Origin: Chara braunii
Lineage: Eukaryota; Streptophyta; Charophyceae; Charales; Characeae
Length of the DNA: 22,475 bases
Direction of reading: 5' to 3'
NCBI GenBank assembly: GCA_003427395.1
Contig: BFEA01000104.1
Coordinates: forward strand, 205,745-228,219
Shown here one piece after another: positions 7,592 to 16,601 of this stretch (position 1 is its first letter; each line of letters starts with the position of its first letter). Made by a program: the position numbers and the translations under genes. The notes beneath the pieces were generated by a model, which had not been told where the DNA came from, searched no databases, and saw only the letters and a list, made by a program, of their open reading frames with translations.

Positions 7592-7996
7592 CTAACTATA
7601 ATGGTTAGGTATCTCCCTTTCTCCCCCTCGCCCCGGTACCCGTAGCACAACTCTCCTCCCCCCCAAGTCCCGAACTGGTGCCGTTTGAGAGTCTCGCTCC
7701 CTTGCGGGAGTTGGAACCGTTATCAGCCCCCGTGGATCGAGAACCGAAACCCCTAACCCTTCTCTAGTCACAATTTCTCTTGGGGGCCTTCGCCCCTTGG
7801 TAGGTGCCCTCCACAACCCGTGCGAATCAAGAACACTTGGTGACCCCCTTGGATCCCACGTAGACAGCGCTACCGGCCCCTCTCGGACCCCTCTCCCCGC
7901 TCCCTCTCTTTCTCTCCCCCTCTCTCCCCCTTGAGCAGACCCCCTTATACTATTTCCCCGGTCTGTTCTTCCCCTTTCGTTGTTCTTCACCCTCAT
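7592..7996 (-). CDS. Possible Arg/Gly-rich ORF (134 aa), doubtful
   Basis: An ATG frame from 7996 to TAG at 7594-7592. The product is rich in Arg, Gly and Glu. It has two similar segments, WDPRGSPSVLDSHG and GLGVSVLDPRGLITVP, spaced about 40 residues apart. Composition resembles the 1680-670 product and also what any purine-rich strand would encode, so it may be a chance frame in the element's leader. It would be the first ORF after the primer-binding site. No family is recognised. Confidence 0.25.
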   Translation of the reverse strand: MRVKNNERGRTDRGNSIRGSAQGGERGREREGAGRGVREGPVALSTWDPRGSPSVLDSHGLWRAPTKGRRPPREIVTREGLGVSVLDPRGLITVPTPARERDSQTAPVRDLGGRRVVLRVPGRGGEREIPNHYS

Positions 7997-8413
7997 TCAG
8001 ACCCCTCAGGCAAACTGTGTACCCCCTTAGTTTTTCGAGTTTTTAGAAATAAACAAGCGCAAAAACCAAGCACACGAAAAGGAACTGACCTGTTTTTACC
8101 CTTCGAAGGCCGGAAGTGGGAGTCGAGATCGCAAGCGGGCCGGAGTGGACCTGCAAAAAGAACCAAGGAGACAAAGCCCCAACACCCGAAAACCCCTCTC
8201 CCCCGACAAAACCCAACAACAAGCCCCTCCCCAATAAACCCCTCGCCGACGTCGCTTGAGGAGAAACTCGATCACCGTTGGAGACTATCGTGCGGAAGAA
8301 CTCTGACGCCGAAATTCTGAAGCAGGCCGCAAACTCACTTCACCGCTGCCTGTCACGCCGGTCCTCCCTCACCCCGTAGTTGCTGAGACGGCCGCGGCCT
8401 CGGGAGAATGCTC
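7997..8413 (-). other. Leader between primer-binding site and first ORF
   Basis: This stretch has no convincing ORF on either strand. On the minus strand it follows the primer-binding site directly and is GC- and G-rich, as expected for an LTR-element 5' leader. A T/A-rich segment lies near 8035-8060. Confidence 0.3.
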
Positions 8414-8432
8414 ATCCCCGACAACGGCGCCA
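8414..8432 (-). mobile_element. LTR-element primer-binding site, tRNA-Asp type
   Basis: Reading the minus strand from 8432 gives TGGCGCCGTTGTCGGGGAT. The 3' end of plant tRNA-Asp predicts TGGCGCCGTTGCCGGGGAT, a single-base difference. This primer is typical of some plant Ty3/gypsy elements (Athila/Tat relatives). Just upstream the strand reads TACA-AAG-TGG, so the LTR would end in CA at about 8436, three bases before the site, which is normal spacing. The tRNA match is from memory of the tRNA sequence. Confidence 0.6.
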
Positions 8433-8435
8433 CTT

Positions 8436-9330
8436 TGTACGGGAGTATGTCCCCTCTTATTAGCGGCCTGCAGTGACGCAGGAGGCAACTGACTTGACCC
8501 GAGGCACCAACCCTATAATCAGCTCGAGACCTGGGGGGGGGTCTGGTCCAAATATATGCTGCACATCTCCCTTTCGGGACGCCCCCCCCCCTTTTTTTTT
8601 TTTTCAACTGCTCGAAACAATCCATTTCGGCGGTTATCTGGAAGTCCAAGGTGCGAGTACCTCATGTTCTGTTCGTTGTCGATTCCTCTCCCCGGTCTTT
8701 CCAGCTCAGCCCGCGNCATGCCAGTCAAAGTTAGCCTTTGCTTCAGACACGGTCTGTCCTTTTTCCCGATTATCACCNGNCGCTCCCCCGCGACGCGGAC
8801 CAACGCATCAGTTTCCTTGTTTCAACCGATTTTATTATTCTCTCATTTTCCCTGTATTGCGGCCTTCGAACCAACTTGAGGGGTCAACCCCATCTTTTCC
8901 TGCTAACNTCTCAGTCGAGCGCACCTNGCNGGCCCCTTGTATCGTCCCTCGGCCNGCGGTTCACTTCCCTTCCTTGGTGCAGCGNGAGGAAATCCCGAAA
9001 TCGTCGCCCGCCTCGCGCCGTAATCCGNCCNCTCCTNGTAGTTAAGCCTGAGTCCCCTTGGTTCCCGTTCTCCTGAGACTTCCAGGAACCTACCCACGGG
9101 CGTCCACCATGTCCCGTTCCTTCAGTTCCTCGTATCAGAACTCCAAATCTTTCGGGACCTGTGCAGCCCGCCTGCGACCAAGGTCTGAACTGAGGCACCG
9201 GTTCTTCACTGGCAGCCTGTTTCAACCTGATCAAGGCTCGTTTCGAAGCACGTCGTCTGCCCCCGCGTTTTTCAAATTTTGACACAGAAACTCTGACCTT
9301 TCATGATCCGCCCGAGCCCGCTTGCGGCCA
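8436..9330 (-). mobile_element. Probable LTR body, outer boundary not found
   Basis: If the primer-binding site is real, the LTR lies here on the minus strand. The segment is GC-rich and contains scattered ambiguous bases (8716-9037), a G tract near 8534-8541 and a C-then-T homopolymer at about 8583-8604. I found no convincing TG boundary or target-site duplication, and the second LTR is not in the window, so the extent is a guess. Short frames here have no recognisable homology. Confidence 0.3.
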
Positions 9331-9840
9331 AGGTTTGGACCGTTACTCCAGCCATCGAAAGGGGTTAGCACGAAGACGCGGATGCCCAAGGCATCCAAAA
9401 CCCCTCATATCCACATGCATGCACTCGACAAAACCACGTAAAAACAGCGAAAAAGGGAAAAATATTTTTCATTTCAAACAAAGTAAAAGCCTTTGGCTGG
9501 TAGGCAGCCGCCCGACAACGGCTCCACGACAGTTAAGCCGGAATTGTTTTTTGATCTTCGGATTCTGTATGATGTTCATCCATTTCTTTTCATTCATTTC
9601 GCAATTCTTCTCCCCACCTACCTTATGATATGAATGATCATGTATGCTTGTCATGAAATGGTTGCCTGATGGGCCGTCGTTTTGATTAGCCATGGGATGA
9701 CGGGGCAGTGGTGCAGAGCACATGGAGAACTAAATGATGCATGGCTGCCAATTTCGCACCTTCCGCGATGAGTAACCCCGTATGTAGGTAGAAACGCTCG
9801 GATGAGGAGATTGTCGCTGATGGACTGGTCTTGATTAGGC
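9331..9840. other. No recognisable feature
   Basis: Moderately AT-rich sequence with no gene that I can support. The repeated element's outer homology begins just beyond it. Confidence 0.4.
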
Positions 9841-10056
9841 CAAAGAGCTGTTGTGAATAGAATGCATGAGAATGGTTGAGTTATTGGCAAGGGCAATAAT
9901 GTTGGGATTTTGTTCGGGAATGCAAGAGTGTTTAGATTTGTCGATGATGTGATTGCGGGAGAATACCCCGACATCTTCAATCCGGAATACACTGCGCATG
10001 CCGTCTGTAGCTTGCCCTCGATACACAAAGCCCGAAAGGCGATCTATCTTCTTTGA
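9841..10056 (+). pseudogene. Coding remnant shared with the right repeat arm
   Basis: After a TGA at 9877-9879 a frame is open to TGA at 10054-10056 and includes FGNARVFRFVDDVIAGEY and then DIFNPEY. The matching stretch near 21182-21300, on the minus strand, keeps TTTTGTTC, GCAAGAGTGTTTAGATTTGT and TGCGCATGCC but lacks about 38 bases, so that copy is broken. RFVDD superficially recalls the polymerase YxDD box, but nothing else supports reverse transcriptase. It is probably an upstream part of the same dispersed element as the 10403-11735 copy. Confidence 0.35.
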
Positions 10057-10181
10057 GGGAAGAAGGGCGCCACGTGCAACCCGCATGTGTGGATCACTTG
10101 CTGTGTCCCACCTGATGTGAGTTTTGTTCCCATGGTTTCCTTATGAAAACTTCTTGGCGAGACCATTAGATCACTACGAAT

Positions 10182-10182
<1 letters not shown>

Positions 10183-10246
<64 letters not shown>

Positions 10247-10314
10247 NNNNNNNNNNNNNNNNNNNNNNNNNNNNNNNNNNNNNNNNNNNNNNNNNNNNNN
10301 NNNNNNNNNNNNNN

Positions 10315-10402
<88 letters not shown>
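10183..10402. repeat. (CT)n microsatellite with assembly gap
   Basis: An uninterrupted CT dinucleotide tract is split by 68 N at 10247-10314, so the true length is unknown. It sits at the 5' side of the repeated coding element, as the (GA)n tract does for the inverted copy. Confidence 0.95.
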
Positions 10403-10405
<3 letters not shown>

Positions 10406-10563
10406 AACTACCTTCGGGGAAAAAAAGGAGTGTTCTCACTTTGCTTCGTCTATCTAAAGCGAATAAAGGCGACGGCCGGAAAAACCCGATCGGTAGGTTG
10501 TGTATTTTCGATCATCACGATTGTTGGATTAACTATGAATGATTCAAATCGACCCTAAGGCTT

Positions 10564-11070
10564 GTGATTGATTGGATTGCCATGTGGCCTGACGGCCTCA
10601 ACCCGACTGGGCGTCGGCCTCTCGTATCCCCGCCACGTCCCTTCCCGTACAACGAGAAAAGGACACGTGTGTGCGAGTGGGACATACAAGAAGTCGTCGC
10701 AAAGATCGGGGGCCGATACTATTTCCCTCCCGAAACTCGGTGCTCAGGGTTTGTTGGTGCTGGCTTTGTCATTATGGATACTCATTTTCCGCCTTATTCA
10801 CTGCTATTGCCGTTTAATGAGTTGATCGTCATTCCGTAGACGGCAGTGGTGCCCCATTGGCCTAACACTCTGTGCAATGATTGTTGCCGCTTCGAGCATT
10901 ACCAATCAAAAGGCTTCCACTACCGAGTACGGAGTGAAGACGAACACAAGGAACGAGCTACGCGGCTGAGACCCTCCACGTCGGACTCTAAGTTACGCAA
11001 TGAGCGGCGTCGGGACTTGATCCGAAAGCGAGATACCAAGTGCGTACCTGCTCCCTTTCACCCGAAGTAG
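10564..11070 (+). pseudogene. Unrecognised domain with in-frame TAG, left copy
   Basis: The frame is open from 10564 to 11070 except for TAG at 10837-10839. The right copy has TGG (Trp) at that position, so a TGG-to-TAG change disabled this one. Shared protein landmarks are RTRVCEWD, IGG.YYFP, GFVIMDTHFPPYS, LLPFNELIVIP, HYRV.SEDEHKER and RRRDLIRKRDT. Most differences between the copies fall at third codon positions, which indicates past selection on the protein. A CxxC occurs in LCNDC. I do not recognise the family. Confidence 0.55.
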
Positions 11071-11573
11071 AGATCAGCGATACTTTTTGGATTGAACTTC
11101 ACCACGCCGAGCGTCCCGCGCGCGCCTTTTTCTGCCTTGAATCCCGAGCAGTGACGGACCCTCCCTTCTTACTAAGTTGGATCGGCACAGGGGATTTCGG
11201 TTCTGCCCGTATCCCCACACTCAGTTTTCCCAAAATCCTTGGCACACCCCATCTCGCTGTCTTTCTGGGGCCCCCCTCCGCAATTTAAACACTCCGAACG
11301 GAAGACAGCGCAGGGCGTGAGGTTTGCGCGTCACATGTCCAGTGAAATTGTAAAAGGGAATAGGATGTAAGGGGTTTACAGGGACAGACATAGCAATAAT
11401 CAAACAGGGGGGCTGCTGAAATAGGGATGGGTTAATAGATAAGGGGTGCTCCTAAAAAAGGGAAGGGCGATACTAGCAGCTCCATGGGATGACGGAGCCC
11501 CAGAATGAGTCAATAATAACCACAGCCCCAGGAAACAACAAACACCAATCTCAGTGCTACACTATGTATCAAT

Positions 11574-11735
11574 GGGACGCTGGACCCGGTTTCCAGCAGG
11601 TGCCGCTCTCCACCAATAGATGGAGCAGCCCGATGGATAAGCCCTCAATTCTGATGGTTCTCTTACCACCGCCAGGATAGAGGGATATTGCAAGGGCCAT
11701 TCTCAAACAAAAAAAAAAGAAAAGAAAGAAAAAGG
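11574..11735 (+). repeat. Hairpin-plus-poly(A) 3' module, copy A
   Basis: The module begins GGGACGCTGGACCCGGTTTC, forms a GCTGG/CCAGC stem, continues through CACCAATAGATGGAG and CTTACCACCGCCAGGATA, and ends in an A-rich tail. It is nearly identical to the minus-strand copy at 19608-19440. Shorter versions recur at 12371, 16031, 18127, 18185, 18722 and about 19962. Confidence 0.75.
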
Positions 11736-11773
11736 ACCAGGCTGAGGATGTATCTCACCGAAATACTGTCTAT

Positions 11774-12231
11774 GGGCCTCGTTCCACACCACTAGAAAAT
11801 CCTAACTTTGTAAGGGCGCCCTAACTGGCCGAGGGTGATTAATTTACACTAACTTGTTTTTTCGTTCCAAAACACCCTACACTTACTCGCCCCTACATCT
11901 GAGGTGAGGAGGAAACCCGGTACCACCGTCTCCTTGCGAGGCCATCGTAGCCGTTGGGAGGGTACGTGGTTCGCTGGGAAAAGAACAACCCCGCCGCAGC
12001 ATCCATCAAATATGCGCCACGTACGTCCCCGCCCTCACATTGCTAGTCACCTCCGGGGGTTCCGTAGAGATTTCGCCTCGTTTTGCCTGGGCCGCCCTGA
12101 AAAAGTGAGGGCGGACCCTAAAAGCCGACAATGTGGAAACATTCTGCAGTTCGTTTTTTTCGTCATTAGGGAGTGGTGGAACGATGATTTTCTGAGGGTC
12201 CTTTCATTTTTAGTGGTGTGGAACGAGGCCC
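11774..12231. mobile_element. MITE-like element with 21-bp perfect terminal inverted repeats
   Basis: The left end 11774-11794 (GGGCCTCGTTCCACACC...) and the right end 12211-12231 are perfect reverse complements over 21 bases. TAT flanks both sides (11771-11773 and 12232-12234) as a possible 3-bp target-site duplication. Size (458 bp), ends beginning GGGCCT and a 3-bp duplication recall Tourist/PIF-Harbinger MITEs. No transposase is encoded. The plus-strand frame at 11904-12236 crosses the right end and is probably not a gene. Confidence 0.75.
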
Positions 12232-12370
12232 TATAACAAAGAAACAAAAAAAACAGAAAAAATGCCCTCTGCTACATATAGGACTCATAGTCACTCCGGG
12301 TAGACAGTGAGGACCCTGGCCTCAATCTTCTTTTGGTAATATCAGCCTTGGGCACTGGGCCTAGCGTTAC

Positions 12371-12397
12371 CTTCTGGAAAGCGGGTCCAGCGTCCCC
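12371..12397 (-). repeat. Hairpin 3' module fragment, copy B
   Basis: The minus strand reads GGGGACGCTGGACCCGCTTT followed by CCAGAAG, a degenerate copy of the module's hairpin with no adjoining A tail. Confidence 0.6.
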
Positions 12398-12783
12398 ATA
12401 AAAACAATATGATATACATTAAGCATGCTTGAGGGCAGTGACACCTCTTCAGTCCATGATGGACCGCCAGCAGTGAACGTCGACCCTGCCCGCGGTCGCC
12501 GGCCATGGCCAGGGCCTCCCGGTCATCACCGAGTCCGTCATGGCCTTTGTGGCCACGCGGTGGCCAGTGTGGGGGCGTTTTGGGGGGGGTGGTTGGGGAT
12601 CGGTGTTGCGCACCCCCAGCCCTACCCTTTGGAGAGATTGAAATTAAAGAGAATAGTATTTTTGGGGGGGGGTGATTTTGAAGGGGGGAGGGGAGAAAAA
12701 AAAAAAACAAAAACTGATGGATTGATTTGTTGGTTGGTTGAAAGAAAAAAAAAAGAATAAGTGTGCGCATCTGTGCGCGCGAT
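12398..12783. other. GC-rich then A/G-rich spacer, no gene
   Basis: GC-rich sequence (12470-12560) gives way to G and A homopolymers. Long frames drawn across this area and the next contain homopolymer translations and are not credible genes. Confidence 0.5.
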
Positions 12784-12794
12784 GGTGTGTGTGT

Positions 12795-12852
<58 letters not shown>
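12784..12852. repeat. (GT)n microsatellite
   Basis: About 34 GT units with one GA interruption near 12799. Confidence 0.95.
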
Positions 12853-12856
<4 letters not shown>

Positions 12857-13045
12857 GTGGGGGAAGGCCATCCCCAACCAACCAACCAATCAACGAATAA
12901 CAAAAAAAAAAAACAGAGAAAGAAAACCTTTTTATTCTTTTTTTGGGGGGGGGGATTTTTTCGTTTTTCATTAAAAAAAAATTGAAAACGAAGTCTGATT
13001 TGAAAAAGAAAAGTATAGAGTTGTCGGGTTTAAAACTCCCTACAA

Positions 13046-13080
<35 letters not shown>

Positions 13081-13199
13081 GATTTATTTTTTCGGGAAAA
13101 AATATCGAAAGGCCTCGGCCGGAACCTGACCGGTGACCGCCTCCTGCCAAGGCCGCGGTCGGGTTCCATCCCTACGGCCGGGTCTAAACATGGCCCCGT
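12853..13199. repeat. Homopolymer-rich spacer including T30
   Basis: It contains A, G and T runs, the longest being T at 13048-13077. On the minus strand this could be a poly(A) tail, but no known element end precedes it. No gene is visible. Confidence 0.5.
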
Positions 13200-13344
13200 C
13201 ATGACCAGGGGTGATTCACTGACCGCCAGATCTATCTGAAGAAACAAGCTACCCTACCCTTCAAAAAAAAAAAGAGTATAAATTTGAAGGAGGAAAGGGT
13301 TCTGCACCAGCCTGGGTTGATTCACATGACCAGGGGTGATTCAC
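13200..13344. repeat. 20-bp exact repeat pair
   Basis: CATGACCAGGGGTGATTCAC occurs at 13200-13219 and again at 13325-13344. A second pair of related strings, GAAGGAGGAAAG, occurs near 13287 and 13388. These suggest a small local duplication. Confidence 0.6.
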
Positions 13345-14261
13345 ACCCTCTCTGCCAAACCACTGCAGCTCTACCAGAGCAAGATGGGAAGGAGGAAAGC
13401 CTTCTGCAAAACGGTTTGGAGATCTAAGGCAAGATCCTGGATGCAAACGCAGGGAGGCCGCACGAAACGTGCGCTAACGTAGCGGCGACAGCGGCGGTGG
13501 CGGCGTCCGGTCGCCGGTGGCGGCTTTGTAGGTTGTGACGTCGAGTCGTGGTGATGCTGATCTTTCACGTGGCGCCTACCCTGCCAGGCACCATAGCTGT
13601 GTGAGAGCTATGGCGACAGTGCCCTGGCGTAACCTTGCCCTTGAGTGGNGAGGGAGTGCTCTGCNNTCTTCGCCATGGCATACTGGCAGTCCTGNGCTTC
13701 ATACTNGAAATCTATACCANCCATCAAACCTAATAGTATCCAGATACCAGAGGAGTCGTCCTCCCCTTAAGCCTCCTGCTCGTAAGGGGGGACTCCTTTT
13801 TTAATATCCTAACGCCGGGCGTTGGACACGCAGGACACGGTGTCTCGATCGCCTCGGTCATGAAGAGAGCACGGACGGCGAGGCAGCGCATCTAGACGCA
13901 GTGGGAGAGTGGACGGTTGCGGTGGCGGTCGGATTGTCCAAGGACTAGAGCAAGGCTTGGTCGCCCTATCTACGGTGCAAGGCAGCCAGAGGTTCTTATA
14001 TTTCATGTTTTGTGTTAATTCTGTCGTAGTTTAGTTGGGTCAGAATACTTGGTTCTCTCTGGTGTAGTCTGAAGACCTATGACTGATGGTCTATCTGCTG
14101 GGATTTGAACGATAGTTATCTCGGGGATTTTCCTCATCTTATTGTTTATGATAGTTGGGTGAGTAGCAGTTGGAGAAGCGTGGATATGGAGCATGTATAG
14201 AATGGGGGCGATATATTTTAGACTGACCGGACGTGATGCCATGAAAAACCGAGTGCGTTGG
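13345..14261. other. No supported gene; GGC-rich patch and ambiguous bases
   Basis: It holds a CGG/TGG-rich patch at 13479-13520 and ambiguous bases at 13649-13720. The remainder shows no recognisable element or frame. Confidence 0.4.
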
Positions 14262-14376
14262 CGAAGGCATCGATCGAATCTCGAGGTAGGCTGTAAGGCT
14301 GTAACTACTTACTTCCTCGAAGGCATCGATCACTCGATGCAGGCTGTACGGCTGCTATTAATACTACTTCCCTTCT
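14262..14376. repeat. Tandem duplication of about 57 bp
   Basis: Two adjacent units, from 14262 and from 14318, both begin CGAAGGCATCGATC and share GCAGGCTGT/GTAGGCTGT and CTACTT(A)CTTCC further on, with small differences. Confidence 0.6.
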
Positions 14377-14883
14377 CATGTATCTGCAGCCCAGTGGTTA
14401 TGATGTGCGCTGCAGCCAATTGCCTTTTTCTTCGCCATTTGTTTAAGGTAAATGACCGTTGAGCGGTTCGTGTTTTCGTTTATTGCTTGTGGTGGTTGAT
14501 GGAGTTCAGAGTTGTTTCTGCAGTCTAATTAGGGGTGGTTCGGTAGTATTTGGGAAATCAATATATACTTCGAATCGTTGAAATACCTACCGCAGTATTT
14601 GGTAGTTTTCTTTTCTCCCCCTTTTTGGCACAGTCATCTACATCCTTTTATGGGAATTTTCTTGGTCCTTCTATATGTGGCTGTTTTTACTAGTATGGAT
14701 TTGGATGGGTTAGTGTTTATTTGTTTGATATTTTTTATGAGAAGGATGAACGGTGGCTTTGATTGGAAATAAAGGCAATTTGGTGTTAGTACTGTGATAC
14801 CCGTGGAATTGCTAGTAGCGGCGCCACCTTGAGCAGTGAGAGTGTAACAAGGGGCGGTGGGAACGTTACTGGTTAGGAGGCAC
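14377..14883. other. AT-rich region, no supported gene
   Basis: A hydrophobic frame at 14578-14772 starts only with TTG and is likely chance; an AATAAA hexamer lies at its end (about 14768). I see nothing else. Confidence 0.35.
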
Positions 14884-15400
14884 GTGAGAACCGGTGAAGG
14901 GCAAACTTGAGTTGTACCCATTGTGTCCGCTAAACCACGAAGGACCAAGGGTGCGTGGTGGGAAACCCGTCATGGCAGCTCAGACTCTTTGCAGGGTGTT
15001 GGAACAGAGTGGGTGAAAGGGTAGCGCTGTCTCGCCGATTTTCGGTATTTGGATAGTTATAAAGCCCTGAAGCCCGTTGGGGTGACGGCGCCACAAGTGG
15101 GAGTGGGAGACTCACTAGTGGTGGTGGGATCGTTTCCTGGGTGNNAGGGTAAAATAATNGCCATCTATCGTTTGCTGTGGTTTTCATATGTGAGTGAGAC
15201 TCATAACTTTTTGTTATTTTCAAGTGCTGGGGTATAGTTGTAGTAGTGCAGGGGGACACTCGCAGGGTTCGGATGATATGAGAGACCCGGTGAAGAGCAA
15301 ACTAGAGTNGTATCCATTGGGTGCGTGGTGGGAAACCCGTCTAGGCAACAAAGGCTCTTTACAGCGTTTTGGACAGTGAGGTTAAGAGTATCCCTAATAT
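14884..15400 (+). repeat. Two copies of a 100-150 bp repeat
   Basis: The first copy (from 14884) and the second (from 15280) share CCGGTGAAG.GCAAACT, GTGCGTGGTGGGAAACCCGT and CTCTTT.CAG.GT. The first carries about 25 extra bases before GGTGCGTGG. Ambiguous bases occur between and within them. Confidence 0.6.
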
Positions 15401-15412
15401 CTACTCCTCCCA

Positions 15413-15562
15413 CCCAGTNCTTAGTCATNGAGTCCCCTTTTCCTTGTAGTTTGATANATNGTGGAAGCTGGATTGTTTGTCTTCCCTCCCAGTTCTTAGC
15501 CTTTGATTCTCTTTGTCCTTGTAGTTCGATAGATCGTGGAAACTGGATTGCCTGTTTTAATC
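15413..15562 (+). repeat. 75-bp tandem duplication
   Basis: Units begin at CCCAGT 15413 and CCCAGT 15488 and share TCCTTGTAGTT.GATA and GTGGAA.CTGGATTG. Ambiguous bases are confined to the first unit, which may reflect collapsed reads. Confidence 0.7.
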
Positions 15563-16030
15563 TATTATTTTCCTGATATCAGTATATTTAGTCTAAAATT
15601 TAGTGAGTTCTCGCCTTGAAAATTTAGAGGTGAATTGTATTGGAGAATTGACCCTGCTTTTGGAAATGATTTTAGGGTTAATCTGCATAATGGTCATGAA
15701 TTGCCTTGTGCCTCCTCGAGATTTGCTGAAAATAGTTTGTTGTTCCCTGCCATTAGTGCTTCGATTTTAGAAACACGACGGCACTTTTCTGAGATTGGTT
15801 GGAGGAGCGGAGTATTGCTGCTATGATTAGTGCAGCCACCTTTTTCTGTGCTTCATGACTATTCTGTGGCTTGTTGGACTGCAGAAAGTTGAAGTAGATA
15901 GGAACTCAGACAGGGGCTTTTAGCTCTGAGTTATATTTGCCAATTCATGGCTCCGAAGAAGAGATTAGATAATCTGCTTGGTAGAAGCTTTTCATCCTTT
16001 TTCTTGATTTTTTTGGAGTACTTTAGAGGA
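15563..16030. other. AT-rich region, no supported gene
   Basis: A 63-codon frame at 15635-15826 opens only with TTG and has no recognised similarity. It could be the body of the retroposon whose 3' module follows, but a 5' end is not visible. Confidence 0.3.
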
Positions 16031-16164
16031 GGACACTGGACCCGGTTTCCAGAAGCCCACAGCTGGGTAATGGCCCGAGCACGTTTGATGTACCGGGTTG
16101 TATTGTCGAGGTGTATTGCCGGGCCTCTGTCTGTCTCTCATTTGGAATGAATTTGAGTTGCTCC

Positions 16165-16193
<29 letters not shown>
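16031..16193 (+). mobile_element. Poly(A) retroposon end with hairpin module, copy C
   Basis: GGACACTGGACCCGGTTTCC starts the module, then the sequence diverges from the other copies and ends with A29 at 16165-16193. The A tract directly abuts the 3' end of the U2-like sequence on the opposite strand. Confidence 0.65.
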
Positions 16194-16195
<2 letters not shown>

Positions 16196-16380
16196 TCCTG
16201 CTTGCAACGCGAAGTTGCGAACCAGTCCCTGATGCTGAGATGAACGTTCGTCCCCCTGGCCCAGATAAAGCAATTGAATAACCTGTGGTCGGATGGACCA
16301 CGGATCAGATATTAAACTGATCACAAGATTCAGAACAGATACAGTGCACTTGATCTTAGCCAAAAGGCCCAGAAAGGTAT
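16194..16380 (-). ncRNA. U2 snRNA-like sequence, probable pseudogene
   Basis: Read on the minus strand from 16380, this begins ATACCTTTCTGGGCCTTTTG and continues GCTAAGATCAAGTG, TATCTGTTCT and CAGTTTAATATCTGAT, all hallmarks of U2 stem I to stem IIa. Stem IIa (GATCAG/CTGATC) and stem IIb (GTGGTC/GACCAC) are intact, and a GCAAC/GTTGC hairpin lies near the 3' end. Length (187 nt) is close to plant U2. The branch-site-pairing segment, canonically GTGTAGTATC, is GTGCACTGTATC here, there is an insertion after GTTCT, and the Sm site is poor (GCTTTATCTGG). No plant-type upstream element is seen. These changes argue for a pseudogene or variant. Confidence 0.75.
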
Positions 16381-16430
16381 TGGCCACTCCACTTTAGTAC
16401 CCAGGCCCTCCCCTTGAGTTCCCCCCAGTT

Positions 16431-16537
16431 ACCTTCTTCCCCCGAATACAACGTACGGTCATTATAGCTGTATCTAGACTGAAAGATGCCTCAAATACAG
16501 CTATAATGACCGTGCGTTGTATTCGGGGGAAGAAGGT
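16431..16537 (+). other. Near-perfect foldback, 43-bp stem
   Basis: Arms at 16431-16473 and 16495-16537 are complementary over 43 bases with a single difference that is a G-U pair in a plus-strand transcript but an A-C mismatch in a minus-strand one. The loop is 21 bases. It could be a young microRNA/siRNA precursor or a foldback transposon. There is no coding frame. Confidence 0.85.
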
Positions 16538-16601
16538 AGTGGACGATAAAATTTGGAATGAGTTTTTTTGGCATATAATTTTTCTCATGTAGATTCAGGC
16601 T

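Larger units (their letters stand above)
10403..11735 (+). mobile_element. Dispersed retroposon-like element, left copy
   Basis: This segment is homologous to the minus strand of 20983-19385. Shared landmarks in order are TTGTGATTGATTG, GGACACGTGT, the coding domain, CTTGGCACACCCCATCT, AACACTCCGAACGGAAGACA, GGGTTAATAGATAAGGGG and finally the hairpin module followed by an A-rich tail (about 11708-11733). The order 5' pyrimidine tract, coding domain, 3' hairpin, poly(A) suggests retrotransposition. No reverse transcriptase is visible, so it is non-autonomous, truncated or an old processed gene. It lacks the extra insertion seen in the right copy. Confidence 0.6.

Noticed and set aside
69-7996. 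Bacterial or phage contamination
   Set aside because: The layout is prokaryote-like, but consistent Shine-Dalgarno spacing is absent, genes are decayed, and a eukaryotic LTR primer site adjoins without an N gap. A chimeric join cannot be fully excluded.
9880-10056. Reverse transcriptase reading of RFVDD
   Set aside because: Only the four-residue likeness; no other polymerase motif nearby.
10044-10558. Frames of Ser-Leu or Arg-Glu repeats over the CT tract
   Set aside because: Microsatellite translation and assembly gap.
11904-12236. 110-codon plus-strand ORF
   Set aside because: Lies within the MITE-like element and runs across its right terminal repeat; no recognised domain.
12342-13247. 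Minus-strand 301-codon frame with long Lys and His/Thr runs
   Set aside because: Runs through T, A and GT tracts; translation is homopolymer-driven and there is no domain.
14578-14772. Small membrane-protein gene
   Set aside because: Opens only at TTG, lies in AT-rich sequence, no homologue recognised.
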